Assembly (NCBI GenBank): GCA_947044405.1 | Contig: CAMRHE010000077.1 | Span: 5,175,501 to 5,239,500, forward strand | Direction of reading: 5' to 3' | From: Leptodactylus fallax | Taxonomy: Eukaryota > Chordata > Amphibia > Anura > Leptodactylidae | Length of the DNA: 64,000 nucleotides | Shown here: piece by piece, positions 1-12,520 of the stretch | Numbering within the stretch: the first letter of the stretch is position 1 | Layout: each line of letters begins with the position of its first letter | Position numbers and translations under genes: made by a program | Notes under the pieces: model-generated | Told to the model about the DNA's origin: nothing | What the model saw: only the letters and a program-made list of their open reading frames with translations | Database searches by the model: none

Positions 1-962
1 ATTATCACCAGACATGTCGGGGTGTTATAAAGATTGACAGACAATTCTCATGTAACATCTCAGGCTCCGTTCACATGTGCAGTGATCAGTTCTGTTGCTT
101 TTTTTCTGTCATAGTTTCAGTGCTGGATCTGTTACGTGATGGACATCAATAGAAGCATTTAACAGACCCCATGGATCTATATGGCTTTGGGATTTTGTCA
201 CATTATCCGTCATTTTAGTGGAAAAAGTAGTGCAGCATGCACTATTTAATAAGGAGTCTGTGATGGAAGTTGCTAACAAAGTCTGCAACACAAGTGTGAA
301 CATGGCATTGCTGAAAGGTTAAAGGAAAGAGATGCTAGCAAATGTTCCTAGTACCGTCTGGGAAGGTATTGCATGTGCGAAGTGTGCATGTAGGTAGCTC
401 ATCTCTGGGTATTTATCATGGATAGGCAGTTCGGGGAGCTAAACCATTAAAGGAAACCTATCCTGAGTGTTTAGACACCAGTCACCAGGGGGTTAACAGG
501 TTCTTCATAATAATCTTCCATTTATTGGCAAGTTCAATACCATACAGAAAAGGGATGTTCTATTCACATGCCTTTAAGAGGTCACAGGGGTGGATCCTCT
601 CTCCAGAGAAGCTACACTGGCTGGTCTTCCTCTTATGGACGTGTCCTGCCCCGTACGTGTGCCTGATGTCTCCGAGGGCTAGCATGTCTTCTCCGGAGAG
701 TGGCTCCACCCTAGTGACTTCTTAACAATCATGTATGCTAAACTGTTTTCTTGAATTTTGCCAAACCTACCAGAAAGTAGAACCTCATCACTAGGAGCCT
801 GCGGTTGTTCTCGATAATATGTTTTTTAGTGGTGTGGGGACCCAGCTTCCTTTTAACCCAGAGCAGAATGCAATAAAACAGAAAAGAATAATCTTATTGT
901 AGATAAAATTTCAAATTCCAGATTTGGCCAGCATCCAGTCTTACCCGGGTCATGGTAGATTT

Positions 963-1402
963 TTAAAGGGAGTCTGTCACCAGGGTAAAGCATATTAAGC
1001 CCAGTACTATTAGATAGGTCAGGCTGACCTGAATATAACGCCTTTTTACCCATGCAAATTTGTGCATCTGTTGCCAAGATATGCATTTATTTCTCAATAT
1101 ACCAATGAGCAATCTTGAGCCCCAAGGGTAACTCCACCCTCCTTTGAGTGACGGGGCTATGCTGATGTCTCACCTGGCCATGTGTTCTGGTGTTAATGCA
1201 GGGGTATTAGAGCAGCTTGGAGCAATGGAGCCGCCCTCGGTGCTCCAAACTGCTCATTTGCATATTGTGAAGTTAATTGAACTTCTCAGGAATAGAGGCA
1301 GACGTTTTCATAGGGAAAAAGGCATTACATTCAGGTGAACCTGATCTATCTAACAGGGTTGCTGGTTTAATATGCTTCACCCTGGTGACAGACTCCCTTT
1401 AA
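963..1402. mobile_element. Foldback MITE with TTAAAGGGAGTCTGTCACCAG ends removed to core TTAAAGGG (family A)
   Basis: The left end reads TTAAAGGGAGTCTGTCACC and the right end is its reverse complement, GGTGACAGACTCCCTTTAA. The 440-bp interior keeps traces of foldback symmetry, including a GCTCATTTGCATATTG segment that recurs in related copies at 59341-59644 and 11236-11788. TTAA-bordered termini resemble the T2-type MITEs described in Xenopus. That class name is an inference. Confidence 0.75.
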
Positions 1403-1508
1403 TAGAGGTTTGTTATAGTAGGCTTATGTTCACCTGGAAATAGAAGCTATAATAATGGACTGGACCTTTGTATAGAAATGGTGACTTTTAGAAAAGACTG
1501 ACAATGTC

Positions 1509-1561
1509 TGTAAAGCTCTGCGGAATATGTTGGCGCTATACATGAGCTAAATAAATAAATG
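1509..1561 (+). repeat. LINE 3' end fragment (GCGGAATATGTTGGCGCTATA type)
   Basis: This short piece carries CGGAATATGTTGGCGC followed by TAAATAAATAAAT. The same motif occurs inverted at 27918-27978, at the tail of the antisense LINE there. It is probably a severely 5'-truncated copy of that family. Confidence 0.55.
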
Positions 1562-4089
1562 ATTGTAGGGTGCCATGGAGGTATTGTCTACATTACACCC
1601 TCTAAAGCTTCTGTCTGAATAAGAGATTAGAGATGACGCCACCCAACTCCACGGCATATATATTTGTGTTTTGTAAGGAGAATATAACCAGTTACACTGT
1701 TACAACTGGAGCAAGCCAGATTTATAAGCCTGAAATGAATAGTCTGACATCATACTGGCCAGATGTACGCGGGACTGTCCAGTCTAGAATAATGGGTCCT
1801 AAAGTTCCCTGCTTCATGGCCCAGCACATTGTGTTCTTAGCTTGGTTTCTGCTCCCAGGCTATGGTTGACAGTCCTATACTCATCTGCAGTGTGTTTAGG
1901 TAAAGTCTATAATCTATGGAACTACATTTTAGCTTCCTTGAATAATAGTTTTCCGGAGGTAGAGCGAGCCGTGTTACCTAATCTGTGTTTAGCTTTTCTA
2001 ATCAGTGGTATTTGCCTATTAAAGGTATTACATAACCTCAGGTCTGTGGAATGTGTGTCACTTACTGAGGTCAGCCATGTTTTACTTGTGTTATCTCACT
2101 TCTTTCAGTTGTGCATCCAAATATGTTGGTAATTTCTGTAATCTGTCATAAAATTGCTGTTAATCATGGAGACCATGGTGTAACCTTGTTGTTATTTCCC
2201 CACCCCCATCTGTGAGTTTTGTCAATGGAAAGAGACTACATTTTAAAATTTAGTGATTGGAGAGAGAGAATTTTTCCCAGTACATTCAGCGTTATCTATA
2301 TGCAGTGTTAAAAGATCTATTCCCATCTCTAGGATTCTGTCTATACTGCTAGCTAATGTAAATTCAAGAGTTTACCTAAATACATTGCTTTAGCAATGCT
2401 TCTTCATTTACCTGCTTGTGAAATTATTCCTCCCATTGTTTCCACATTGTTTCCTTGGTCCCCAACCAGTGTCTCTTCTAATCTAGCGTTATAGGACATA
2501 TACTTGACTCCACTGCTATCTGGAGGGGAGGGGGGTTGAGTTCTATGTATTACTTTCAGAGTTGTCTATCTTCTCTGCGGTCTGGACAATCCGTTCTGCT
2601 AATTGCAGTTTGCTGATAAAGCTCTTACAGTGTCTGTTATCTCTCTATGTAAACACAAAGATAACATTGAGTTTACTGCAAGTTTGTTGTCATTCCCAGA
2701 AGGATGTTTAAGTTTTTTTTTTTTTTTTCTCCAAACCTGTGTAATGTAAAATACCTTTACTGTACATATTATTTGATCTGTATTCTTCATGGTAAAGGCA
2801 ATGTCCTATATCTACTGAGGTACTTCATAGTGTCCTGTCCATCACATAGTCAAAGCCCTTTCAGAGTAGGTCAACTGTATACGGTTGGTGGGGGTTCAGT
2901 ATCCTGAATCCCCATAATCATCTGGTTTTTTTTCCACAGTTTATGGAGCTGGAAGCAGACGGCTTCATTTGAATGACGGCAGATTGGCAGTACCCCGCCA
3001 TGGCCACTACACATTGCGTCTGGCCTCATACACTGCACCAGTTGATGATCAGTGTGGATGCTATGGATTACCCAAACACTGGTCTGATGTTGATGACAAA
3101 ACCTAAGTATAGGCCATCATTATCATGTCTTGGACAATCCCTTTAAGAGTTCTGGTTGTTGTAAATTGCAAGTTAAGACGATTTGTGAAGGTTGTCGTAC
3201 AACTTTCCCATCTTTGAAAGGGAAGCATTAGGGCAGTTTCACTGTAAACAGAACGTAACTAAAGATTACGTTGTGCATTGTCCCCACAGGATCTTTTGGG
3301 GCAAATTTTGTTTAAAAGTGATAAACAATGCACAGACAGAATCAGTTGGCTCCGTGCCCTGTATAATGTCTGGGCACCATCACTGGGAGTAGATCTGAAG
3401 TCTGAAGTAACGGCACCCAGCCCCTATACAGGGCACATAACCATCTGCTTCTGGCTCCGTGCACTGTATAGTACAGAAGCCAGCTATCATCTCCTTCTCC
3501 ATGGCATATCCTAGTGACCTAGGACAAAAAAAACTCCTGAACAATCCCTTTAACTTATACAATGACTTAAATGATTGCATGTTTTCTCTTCCTGGGTCTG
3601 TGCAGGGTAAAGATTTTTTTTTTTTTTAGTATAGATTTGCTTCATAAATTCATCTATATTTTGCCTAAGCAGTAAGACGCACCCATGTTTCACTCCACTT
3701 ACGTACGTGTGACGTACACTGCATACATGGTTGATGTATTGCAAATACATTGATAAATGTTGGGCATTGTATACTTGGCTTTACCTGAGGGTCAGAGAAA
3801 GCAGTAAGTGTTCATTCATAGCTTCTAGGCTCCAGGCCCATGGTGGACCGTACGATATCTTACTGTGGAGCCATACCGTACAGGCGTCTTCAGGAGCTTT
3901 ATGTGCGCTGCTGTGTACGTACTTCATACAACAGTGTAAGCTATGACTTTATGGGAGCCTTATTGCAGCGGTTTACTAAATGAGTCTATTATAGGTCTGT
4001 AATTGTTATGGCACATTCTTGGTTTTCTTTGTATGGCCATTTGTGGAGGTGGAAAGGTAAGCACATGAGCAGTATTGTATGTTGGTCTT

Positions 4090-4435
4090 CAGAATACGAC
4101 TTTTCATAAATGAATAGTGAAGGTGAATATAAGAAACTTTTGTAATATATCTTATTAAAGAAGTATTTTATTCTCCGTGTATTAGGATGTTCTTCCCCCT
4201 CCTTTTCTTCGCTCCGTGCTTCTGTATAGAATCTGTTCTTACCTCAGAAACAGAAGTCTATGGAGAGGAGAGGGGGAGGAGAAAGCTGTTAATTGATTTA
4301 TTGCCTTATTCTGTGCAGAGTCTTATCTTAGAGATACATCTGTGTGAGAAGGGTTCCCTCACTCAGTGTAGCAGCTGCAGTTATCTGTGTGTGTTTTCCA
4401 GCACTCCCCCCTCCCCTCTCCATAGGCTCCTGTAT

Positions 4436-4466
<31 letters not shown>

Positions 4467-4575
4467 CTCCTCCTGGTAAGTGGAGAAGAAAACACATTAT
4501 TTAATAAGATATATTACAAGGTTTCTTATATTCACCTGCACTTACGAGAAGATGTTTTATAATGGGAGGTATTCT
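4090..4575. mobile_element. Foldback MITE (family B), first copy
   Basis: The left arm contains GAATATAAGAAAC and the right arm GTTTCTTATATTC in inverted order. Inner inverted segments around TCTATGGAGAGG and CCTCTCCATAGG also match. A poly(A) run at 4436-4462 sits in the right arm. A second copy lies at about 50745-51175, sharing the TCTATGGAGAGG and TTTCTTATATTCAC blocks. Confidence 0.7.
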
Positions 4576-5205
4576 GTAAGCGTGTATTGTATACCATTGT
4601 ACAAATCCCCTTTCATTTGCAGATTGAGTATTTGTTTCTGAGACTCTGGCGCCTGTTGCACTTACAGTAGAGTCCTCTGTCTCTTGTCTATATCAGCAGA
4701 CCTGGTTTAATGACATTGCAGAAATGAAGGTTTAAGAAAAGATCTGTGTTCAGTGTTTGCTCTTCTGCTTAGTGTAGAACATCTGTTTTATTTCACTGCA
4801 AACATTACAGAAGTGCAGGACAAGCCCATCTCTGCAATGTATCCATGAACACACCACAGATTACTTCTTATATAACGTCACATTGTGACATGTGTGCATA
4901 CTGTTATATTGGAAATATCGTAGAAGACTGATGGACTGTCCACTCGCCAAGAAGGAAGCTTTAGGGTTTCTATAGGCAGGACTGCACAATCCGCCCATAG
5001 AATCTGTTTTATATTTTGCTTATAAACAGCACTCCATTTTCTGGTCACGTGACCAGTACACTTTTTTTTTTTTTTTTTTTTTTTGGTGCAGGTAGCATGC
5101 TCCATATCAGATGGACTTGTTCTAGAATAGCTTGTTTCTGATCCATAATCTGTGGTTTAATCAATGGTCCCTATAATACAAGGCCCCTGTGTTATTCATC
5201 TATAA

Positions 5206-5465
5206 GGCTAGGTTCACACTAGTGCTCGGTATACATTTGGAGTTTCCTTCCTCGAAATCTGCTTAAAAAATGCAGAGCAAAAATACCTGCAAGCAGGACT
5301 TTTCTCTCTGCATTTTTCAGGTGGAAACCTGCTGCACCCCATTATAGTCTATAGGGTCCATGGGTTTCTGCGGATAACCGCTTTTTAAGCGGGTTAGCTT
5401 TCCGTTTTTCAGGTCACTAAGCAGACCCAAAGAATGGAAAGCCGAACGCAAGTGTGAACCTAGCG
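5206..5465. mobile_element. Harbinger-like MITE with TAA target duplication
   Basis: The 260-bp element starts GGCTAGGTTCACACT and ends AGTGTGAACCTAGCG, flanked on both sides by TAA (5203-5205, 5466-5468). Three-base TWA duplications are the signature of PIF/Harbinger elements. It contains one diverged copy of the GACCCCAT...ATGGGGTC palindrome near 5335-5358. Confidence 0.75.
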
Positions 5466-6249
5466 TAAGTCACACTGTATGATACTCCAGCCACTCAGCC
5501 CCCTCATTCTCAAGTGTGTGCTGTATACACAATAAGCCTCATTCTTGACATCCATAAACGCACAAGATGACCACGGTGACATAATCCTTACGTGTGACCA
5601 CTTTCTCAGCTCACCCTGGACAGATCCTCCTGTGCATAGGAACTAAACAGATAATGGACAGTTTCAGTGTCTGTGCCGAAGTGGATCCGACCAAGGAAAG
5701 CCAAGAAAGTGGTTATGTGAGTGAATCACGAAGGAGTTGCCATCCCTAGGGTGAGCATGGCTTGTTTAAGCCCACATGAGTGCCAGGCGTAATGTATGAT
5801 GTGACTTATGGATGTATGTCGCACAACAAATAGATCTGAGGTCTTGGTGGTTTTCTTAGGCTACATGCACACGACCATATGGAGTGTACAGGTCAGTAAA
5901 AACAGCATGGATGACACACAGATCGGTATCCATGTGTCATCCATGATTTTCACTGACCCATACATTGAAATGAATAGACCAAGCCACAAATACAGACAGG
6001 TATAGGACCTGCTCCACAGTTTGCGGCTCTTCACTACTGCCAGTCGTGTGCTTAGGGTGTGTTCACACTTTTTTTGGAAGCAGAAGTTTTGTTTTTTTTT
6101 TTTTACCTGGTTTTGGAAGGTCTTTAAAGAGAAAATGTACCTAAAATGTAAGCCTTTCCATATATGTTAGCAGACTTCCTAAAAGTTTAGTAAATTTGTT
6201 ACCAATAATTCGTAATTTGTTACCAGAGGTTTTAGCGTTTCTTTTTTTA

Positions 6250-6456
6250 GGCTGAGGCCCCACGTTGCGGAAACGCTGCTTTTTTTTTCGTTTCAGATTT
6301 TGCTGCGTTTATTGAGCCAAATCCAGGAGTGGATTTAGCAGAAAGTAGAAGTGTAAGAACTTCCTAGATATTTCTCATTCCTTTTGTAGCTACTCTTGGC
6401 CACAAAATCTGCAACAACAAAAAAACGCTGTGTTTCTGCAACGTGGGGTCTCAGCC
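6250..6456. mobile_element. Harbinger-like MITE with TTA target duplication (family C, short form)
   Basis: It begins GGCTGAGGCCCCACGTTGC and ends GCAACGTGGGGTCTCAGCC, with TTA directly on both sides (6247-6249, 6457-6459). It is 207 bp and non-coding. The ends are related to the longer copies at 23519, 46222 and 54024. Confidence 0.8.
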
Positions 6457-8969
6457 TTATTTCTTATAAAATGAGTTTCTTGGTGCACCCTGGGTGTGGC
6501 TTCACCTCTCTGGCCAGCACTGTCCTCTCATCTAAAACATGTATCTCCTCCTGTTGGAGCCGTCACTCCCAGCTAAAATCATGTGAATGCAATGAACCAG
6601 AGACATTGGGTACACGTGCAGTACTTTAGTGGGTGAAGTGATAAAGTAATGCTCAGTCGCCTGCCCTGTCCCATTTGGTGTATGCACCAGATTTTACATG
6701 GGAGCCATGATTATTCTACAAACACGCCAAATCCTTCAAGCACAGCAGACCTTATACATTGCCCTACACCGCACAAATGTGGTGGAAGACTCCATTTTAA
6801 ATATTAATGTAACTGATACATAATTAATAATAATTCATAAAATATTCAGTTCACCCTTTTACTATAGTAAATGTGTTACAGCTACAACTATTATGCATTA
6901 ACCATTTGAGTCACAATGGAAAAAATACAGGAAAAATTGGTGTCGGAAGTTTGGCTTATCGACTCCACAGGGAATGGTAACACCAAGTTGTCAAATGGGT
7001 GTGTCCCTGTACAGTTTAGCACTGTCAGCACCAATTAGTCAGTTTGAGAGTATGTAGAGACACAGTCCCAACTGGTAACACCCACTTGTCAATTGTCATC
7101 ATTTCCTAGGAGGAATATCAGCGCAACAAGAGCTGTGAGAAAATCTGCTCCAGAATTTCTTATTTTATGGAGAATACAAGTTTATACTAAAATAGACATG
7201 TTATCAGCGCCGACAGATCCGCTTTAATTTGGCTCCAAAACTAATTCTTGGTTAACTACAAACTTAAGATCTGTTTGGCGTGATATGTGTTTTTCTATGC
7301 TTATTTATTTATTCATTGTACATTTATCTTTAGTTTTTTCTATAAAGAATTTTTTAAAGTCGGTTGTGTGAGAGAAAGGACAAAGGCGTTGTTTCCTTAT
7401 ATGCTGTCAGGATGCCAAGCTGCATGCACAATGCGGTTTTAATCAAGGTGCTGAGCGAGAATCTTGAGTTTTGACAGCAGGAAGTATGGTAAATGAAGCG
7501 AAAAGGAAGATTTCTCAATGCATCGCAAGTCCTTCATTGTCCTTCAGATGTTGTAGCTGCTTGGGCCTGACCCAGCTGCTGCGGCTAGCTGTTCTCTCTC
7601 AAGGTGCCCGGGATGTCAGTTATATATCAGCGCTAAAGCTACTACACATCCCTCTATTGCTGCTTTATTTTAGCTGTGACTGCTGTTTTGTCTGCCCTGC
7701 TGCTTTACATTACAAACAAGGAAGATTCGATGTTGAGGATAATCTCTTAAAGGAAACGCCACCAGTTCTCATTGGCCTGGCACTTTTATACTATTTTGCT
7801 TCAGTATTTGTGAGCCGAAAACCAGGATCAGGTTCAAAACACATAAGAGATATAACATACATTTTTCTGATCTGATGGGTATGAGAATACTGATTCAATA
7901 GGAACCAAAATAGTGCCTGGTGAATGAAGCCGTAGTATAAGAGTCTCTTACTGACTGAGTGCTGGCAGTTGTAGTTGTATTTACAATGTACTAAAGACGG
8001 CCTGACAGCTCCCAGTTTAAATTTTTCTTAATATATTATTATTTATTATTATTATTTTTTTTTTATTTCTTTTCTTAGAACACTGTATTGTGCTGTTCCT
8101 CTTTTATCCCTCCTAGAAATTTCTGAGTAAATTACCAACTGGTAGCACCCCTTTGTCAATGTGTCCCTACACAGTGGCTGCGCAATCCAAGACTGAATAG
8201 GGGCGCAATCCTTTGAAAAGAGAAATGGTAACACTCCGTTGTCAATTTTTTTTTTTTTTTTTTAAATATTTGTAAGAGGAATAACAGTCAAACAGAACAC
8301 TGTTTTAAGAAAAGATGCTCCAGAATTGATAAACTTGTCAGGAATTGCAATAGGTCTTCCTGCATCTTAACATACCAAATTTCTGCCCCTAACATAATAA
8401 TAGCACAAAATCCTGTACCATTATAGCATACTTCTAATGCAGGCTGAGATGCTGAGCCCGCACCATCAGCAGCAGGTGTCAGCTGTAACATAAGGCTGTC
8501 ACCCTGTGGCAATGACCACAGTCAGTAATAACAATGTTCAGTAGCTGTTCAACACCCTAAGAAGCTACAGCCAGTAGCGACCCTCTCCCTATCAACCGTC
8601 TAGCAAAGTGAGATGCTGATGCTTTGTCATGGCCATTGGGGGGGGGGGGCTATTGAAGGTCCCTCGTGTCAGCTATCTGAGTTAACCTCCTCATGTTTAA
8701 TAGGCTATGAACTTTAGGCTAGTATAATGTATTACAGTGTAGGCTAAATAGTATAATGTATTGCAGAACATTAGACAATAGATTGAGCCCCCTAGTGATT
8801 AAGTCCTGTAGTGGGACTAAATAAACACTTTTCCTCCAAAAAATGGTATTAAAAATGATCAAAAAGTTGTATGTACTCCAAAAGAATACCAACAGAAACT
8901 ACAGCTCATCTTGCAAAAACTAGTCCTCGCCCAGCTCCTTCGACATAAAAACCATTAGCCCTTGGAATA

Positions 8970-9205
8970 CAGATGGGTTCACATCTGCCTTGGAGTCTCT
9001 GGGGACGCAATCGCAGAGACTGCCAAAAATTGGCAGAGAAAAAAAGTTTTGTTTTTTTTTTTCCTTCCTCTGGTGCTTTCAAACAGCGGACCCCATTATA
9101 GTTAATGGAGTCTGCGGGCTCTGTGTTACCATTGTTGTAGTGGTCCAGCTCTCCGTTATTTGGGTCTCCGGACATAGGAGAGGCCAGAGCTAGTGTGAAT
9201 CCATC
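8970..9205. mobile_element. Harbinger-like MITE (approximate borders)
   Basis: It runs from GATGGGTTCACATCTG to AGTGTGAATCCATC, with weak inverted symmetry, and carries the GACCCCAT...ATGGAGTC palindrome at 9089-9112. It is diverged, and no clean target duplication was found. Confidence 0.5.
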
Positions 9206-11235
9206 TTAATTTTCTGTGTTCATTGTGCAAAGTAGTCCAGCTACATACATTTGGTATTTCCTTAATCTTACTGACCAGCAGAATAAACTTCATGTTATTA
9301 CAACGAAACTGCTTTTTTTTTTTTTTTTTTTTTTTTTTCCCCCCGTCCCACACAAAAAGGGTTAATAAAGTCTAATAAATACGTTATGTTTCTCAGAATG
9401 TTACTATTGAAAAATGCAAATGGCCATGCTAAAAACAACCCCTCACATGGCCATGTCAACAAAAAAATGAAACTCTTTTGGGATGTGACAATGGAAAAAC
9501 ACAAGATTGATGAGATATGACAATATTGATCGTATTTGCTTTGATGATTGATGATAAAACACTATTTTTAACTACTCCAAGCCATGCCGGGAATTTCTAT
9601 TACTATATTCGTGCCTATAGGGCCAGCGACTCTCTTTACTATAGCTTTCTGTCCTGTTTAGGCATATTTCTGCCTGAGCACATACAGTATGCTCACTGCA
9701 ATGGCTGCTGCATTTACAATAAGTCCACTTAATATTGATTTTTATTGCTGCCTTGCAACTATTTTCATTGCCGTTTATTTCTCCCTGTTTTACTGACAAT
9801 GAAATGACCTTAGACTAAAAACTTTGTCCTGAGCTGGGAATTTGGGCACACATGGAAGCCTACAATCCCTGGGAAACACTGCCCGGGGTCAGTCCTGTTA
9901 CAGACGTGTATTAGTAGTTCTATTTGGAGGCCTATAGAAGTAGCTGCCCATGGATAAGCCCTACTGATGGCGACAAGTATCTTATTTCCGAGTTATGGGA
10001 ATTATGTTAAATCTATGTTTGTGAATGCTATTATTAACCTTTTCTATTATGTAAAAATCATCCCTGTAGCTTAGCCCTTATCGAAGGTCGTGACTGTCCT
10101 TGATGGCGCTTAGTTTCCGTCTTTTCATCTACGCTCCAGCCATGGACAAGTTTCATGGAAAGAAAAGAACAGTCTGTAACATGTAAAACTAAATGTTTCG
10201 CTGTACATTGCGTGTCTGGCACCGAGTGCATAGGTCTTCCATGAAAACGGAGACGCTTGGCATCAATAGCAGCTGTCCGACGAGATTGTGAGCCCGTGTG
10301 AGAAGAGATGAGGGAGACTCTCATAAATAATGCAGCGCTGTCTGTCTCCTTCTGCTAATGTCCAGTCTACTTGATGTTGACAAGCATTGTATGTTATCAG
10401 GATGCCTGGAACCTGCGCCCAGCGTTATCTACAGGACCAATATGCTGCTTGTATGGGCTTTGTTAGAGTATTGGACATTATATATTTATAGGCATATGCA
10501 TTACTTGGTCGTTTCTTGGTTTTATGTACAAGCAGTTGTTTATCATGTAGAGACACCATTTATTACAGTCTCCTGAACACAGGCTAACCAATGCCAATTG
10601 ATCATATCTGTCGTAGAAAAATCCCATTAAAGGGTTTGACTGATTGTTTAAACTTATGTACAGTGATAAATGTCCAACCAGTGGGGTCCGACCACGCAGG
10701 CTCCCACTTGACTCCCACTTGATTCCTTACGTCCTTACATGTAAAATGTAGCGGCAGTCAGGCATGCCCAGTGCTACTCCATTCATCTCTGTGGGACTGA
10801 TGGAGATGGTGAATGCTAGACTCTGCTTCTCCTCAATGTCTGCACAAAGCTTGCCTGACATTTTGGACAGTTACTGTCAACAAGGTTGTTGACAGTTGCC
10901 AGTGGCAACCAACAGATTTGTGAATATAATTCTGTATAACCTTTTATATATAGATTCATTCTATGCACAGGTGTAAAAGGATGTTCAAAGGAGGCTTTAT
11001 GAGCCAGTTAGCCTCACTCCAATTGTCAGTTCTTGCTGGCAGAGATGATGGGGGGGTTTTTTTGTTTGTTTTATTCTTTTTTTTTTTTTTTTTTCCTCCT
11101 TTCATTATTTTTCTTTAAGTTATTAAATGGGTTGTGCAGGGTTAGAAAACAGGACTGCTTTGTTCTTCTTGGCTCAGTCCGTTTTAAAATGAATGGGACT
11201 AAGCTGCGGCATGGTCATGTGACTAATGGACGTGA

Positions 11236-11788
11236 TGTCACCATAACCCAGCATATCAAGCCTGCCCTTTAGATAGATATGTTTGGGTCACCCGAATCAG
11301 GCTGGATGCACACTGTGATTGGAGTCTCTGTAGGAGACTCCGCCTAAAATCGGAGGAGGGAAAAGTCCTGCAAGGAGGAGGACTTTTCTCTCTGCCGGGT
11401 TTCAGTATAAAACTGTCTGAAACCGGGCAGACCCCATTATAGTCTATGGGGTCTGAGGGTTTCCACATGTAACCGCTTTTTAAGCAGACAGGGTTTCCAC
11501 CTTTCGGGTCACCAAGTGGATATCAAGGACGGAAAACCTGAATGCTAGTGTAACGCAGGGTTTTCTCTTGTGAGTTGGTTCCTCAGTTGCCGAAATATTG
11601 ACGTCTTTGTCAGTGTCCAAATGAGCTCTTTGGAGCAATGAGGACGATGCCAATACTCCGAAGAGGTAAGGGCTCGTTCCTCCAAAGAGCTCATTTTGCA
11701 TATTGACTGCCTTATTCGGGTGGCCCTAACCTGTCTATATGTGGGGTTGGCTTGATATGCTGGGTTCTGGTGACAGGCTACCTTTAAA
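11236..11788. mobile_element. Family A foldback MITE interrupted by another MITE
   Basis: The left arm (CACCATAACCCAGCATATCA, 11238 on) is the inverse of the right arm (TGATATGCTGGGTTCTGGTG, ending with CCTTTAAA near 11788). Between them sit a family A core (CTCATTTTGCATATTGA) and an unrelated Harbinger-like insert. Without the insert, the size agrees with the copy at 59341-59644. Confidence 0.65.
11297..11556. mobile_element. Harbinger-like MITE nested in the family A MITE
   Basis: This segment is related to the 5206-5465 element. Shared blocks include GGACTTTTCTCTCTG, CCGCTTTTTAAGC and a perfect GACCCCAT...ATGGGGTC palindrome at 11430-11453. It separates two arms that are contiguous in other family A copies. 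Exact ends are uncertain by a few bases. Confidence 0.6.
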
Positions 11789-12472
11789 AATTCAATCCAG
11801 TATTGTGAAATTCTAGCAAAACCCTTGACATATTGCAGTTCGCATTACAACCACTGGGTGTCCACATGTAGACACATATATAGGATGTTGTTTTGTGACC
11901 AAATATCTCAAAATCATGTCTTGCAAAGGTAATGAAGAACACATCTCATAGCCTTTCATTCTGCAAACTATAATATTAGTCCCCCTTAAGGACCCCTATA
12001 TTCCAACATCATATCTATTCCTTGTCTGCCACTCTCCTCCCATGGTGTTGAAGAATTTTCTAGGAGGCATGGAGAAGCAGAGCTGGTACCTCGAAAACTT
12101 GGCACTGTCAAAGTATATATCTTACTTGTGCCAGAATTCACATAGTTATGAAGAAAAACTGCTTTAGTCTTCTGCCAAGTCCTTGAGAACTGGTTTCTCC
12201 AGATGACAGCATAATTTGTCCATAGGTGGGATATGTTTTGCTTTGACTATTGCTTGCCCCAAAAACATGAATTTTGGGGGTGGTTTTAGTTGTGTGTATT
12301 AAGTGATATTTTACTTCGATCACGATTAATGGCGATTATTTAGATCACGCCCCTTTTATACCATGCCCATTTTACAGTATAATTAAGTGATGGGCAAACC
12401 TCACTAAATTTGTCTCGCGAGGTTCGCCATACGGTTTCATTCAGACTGAACATGGCTGAACCTAAACTGCTT

Positions 12473-12520
12473 ACCTCTCCTGCACTCTGGCAGGGAGTCA
12501 TGCCGGAGTGCAGGAGAGGT
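12473..12520. repeat. Compact perfect hairpin (20-bp stem, 8-base loop)
   Basis: ACCTCTCCTGCACTC pairs with GAGTGCAGGAGAGGT. The stem then continues through a T-G wobble and GGCA/TGCC to the loop GGGAGTCA. Wobble and Watson-Crick pairs extend it outward by about five more positions. It may be part of a decayed foldback element. Confidence 0.6.

Noticed and set aside
2941..2996. Possible short exon after a TTTTTTTCCACAG acceptor
   Set aside because: It hits an in-frame stop or lacks a GT donor, and it does not match the expected SLX9 N-terminus.
7471..7875. 134-residue frame as a gene
   Set aside because: Low-complexity composition, no family motif, no splice context, and no matching neighbour. 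A chance frame is likely.
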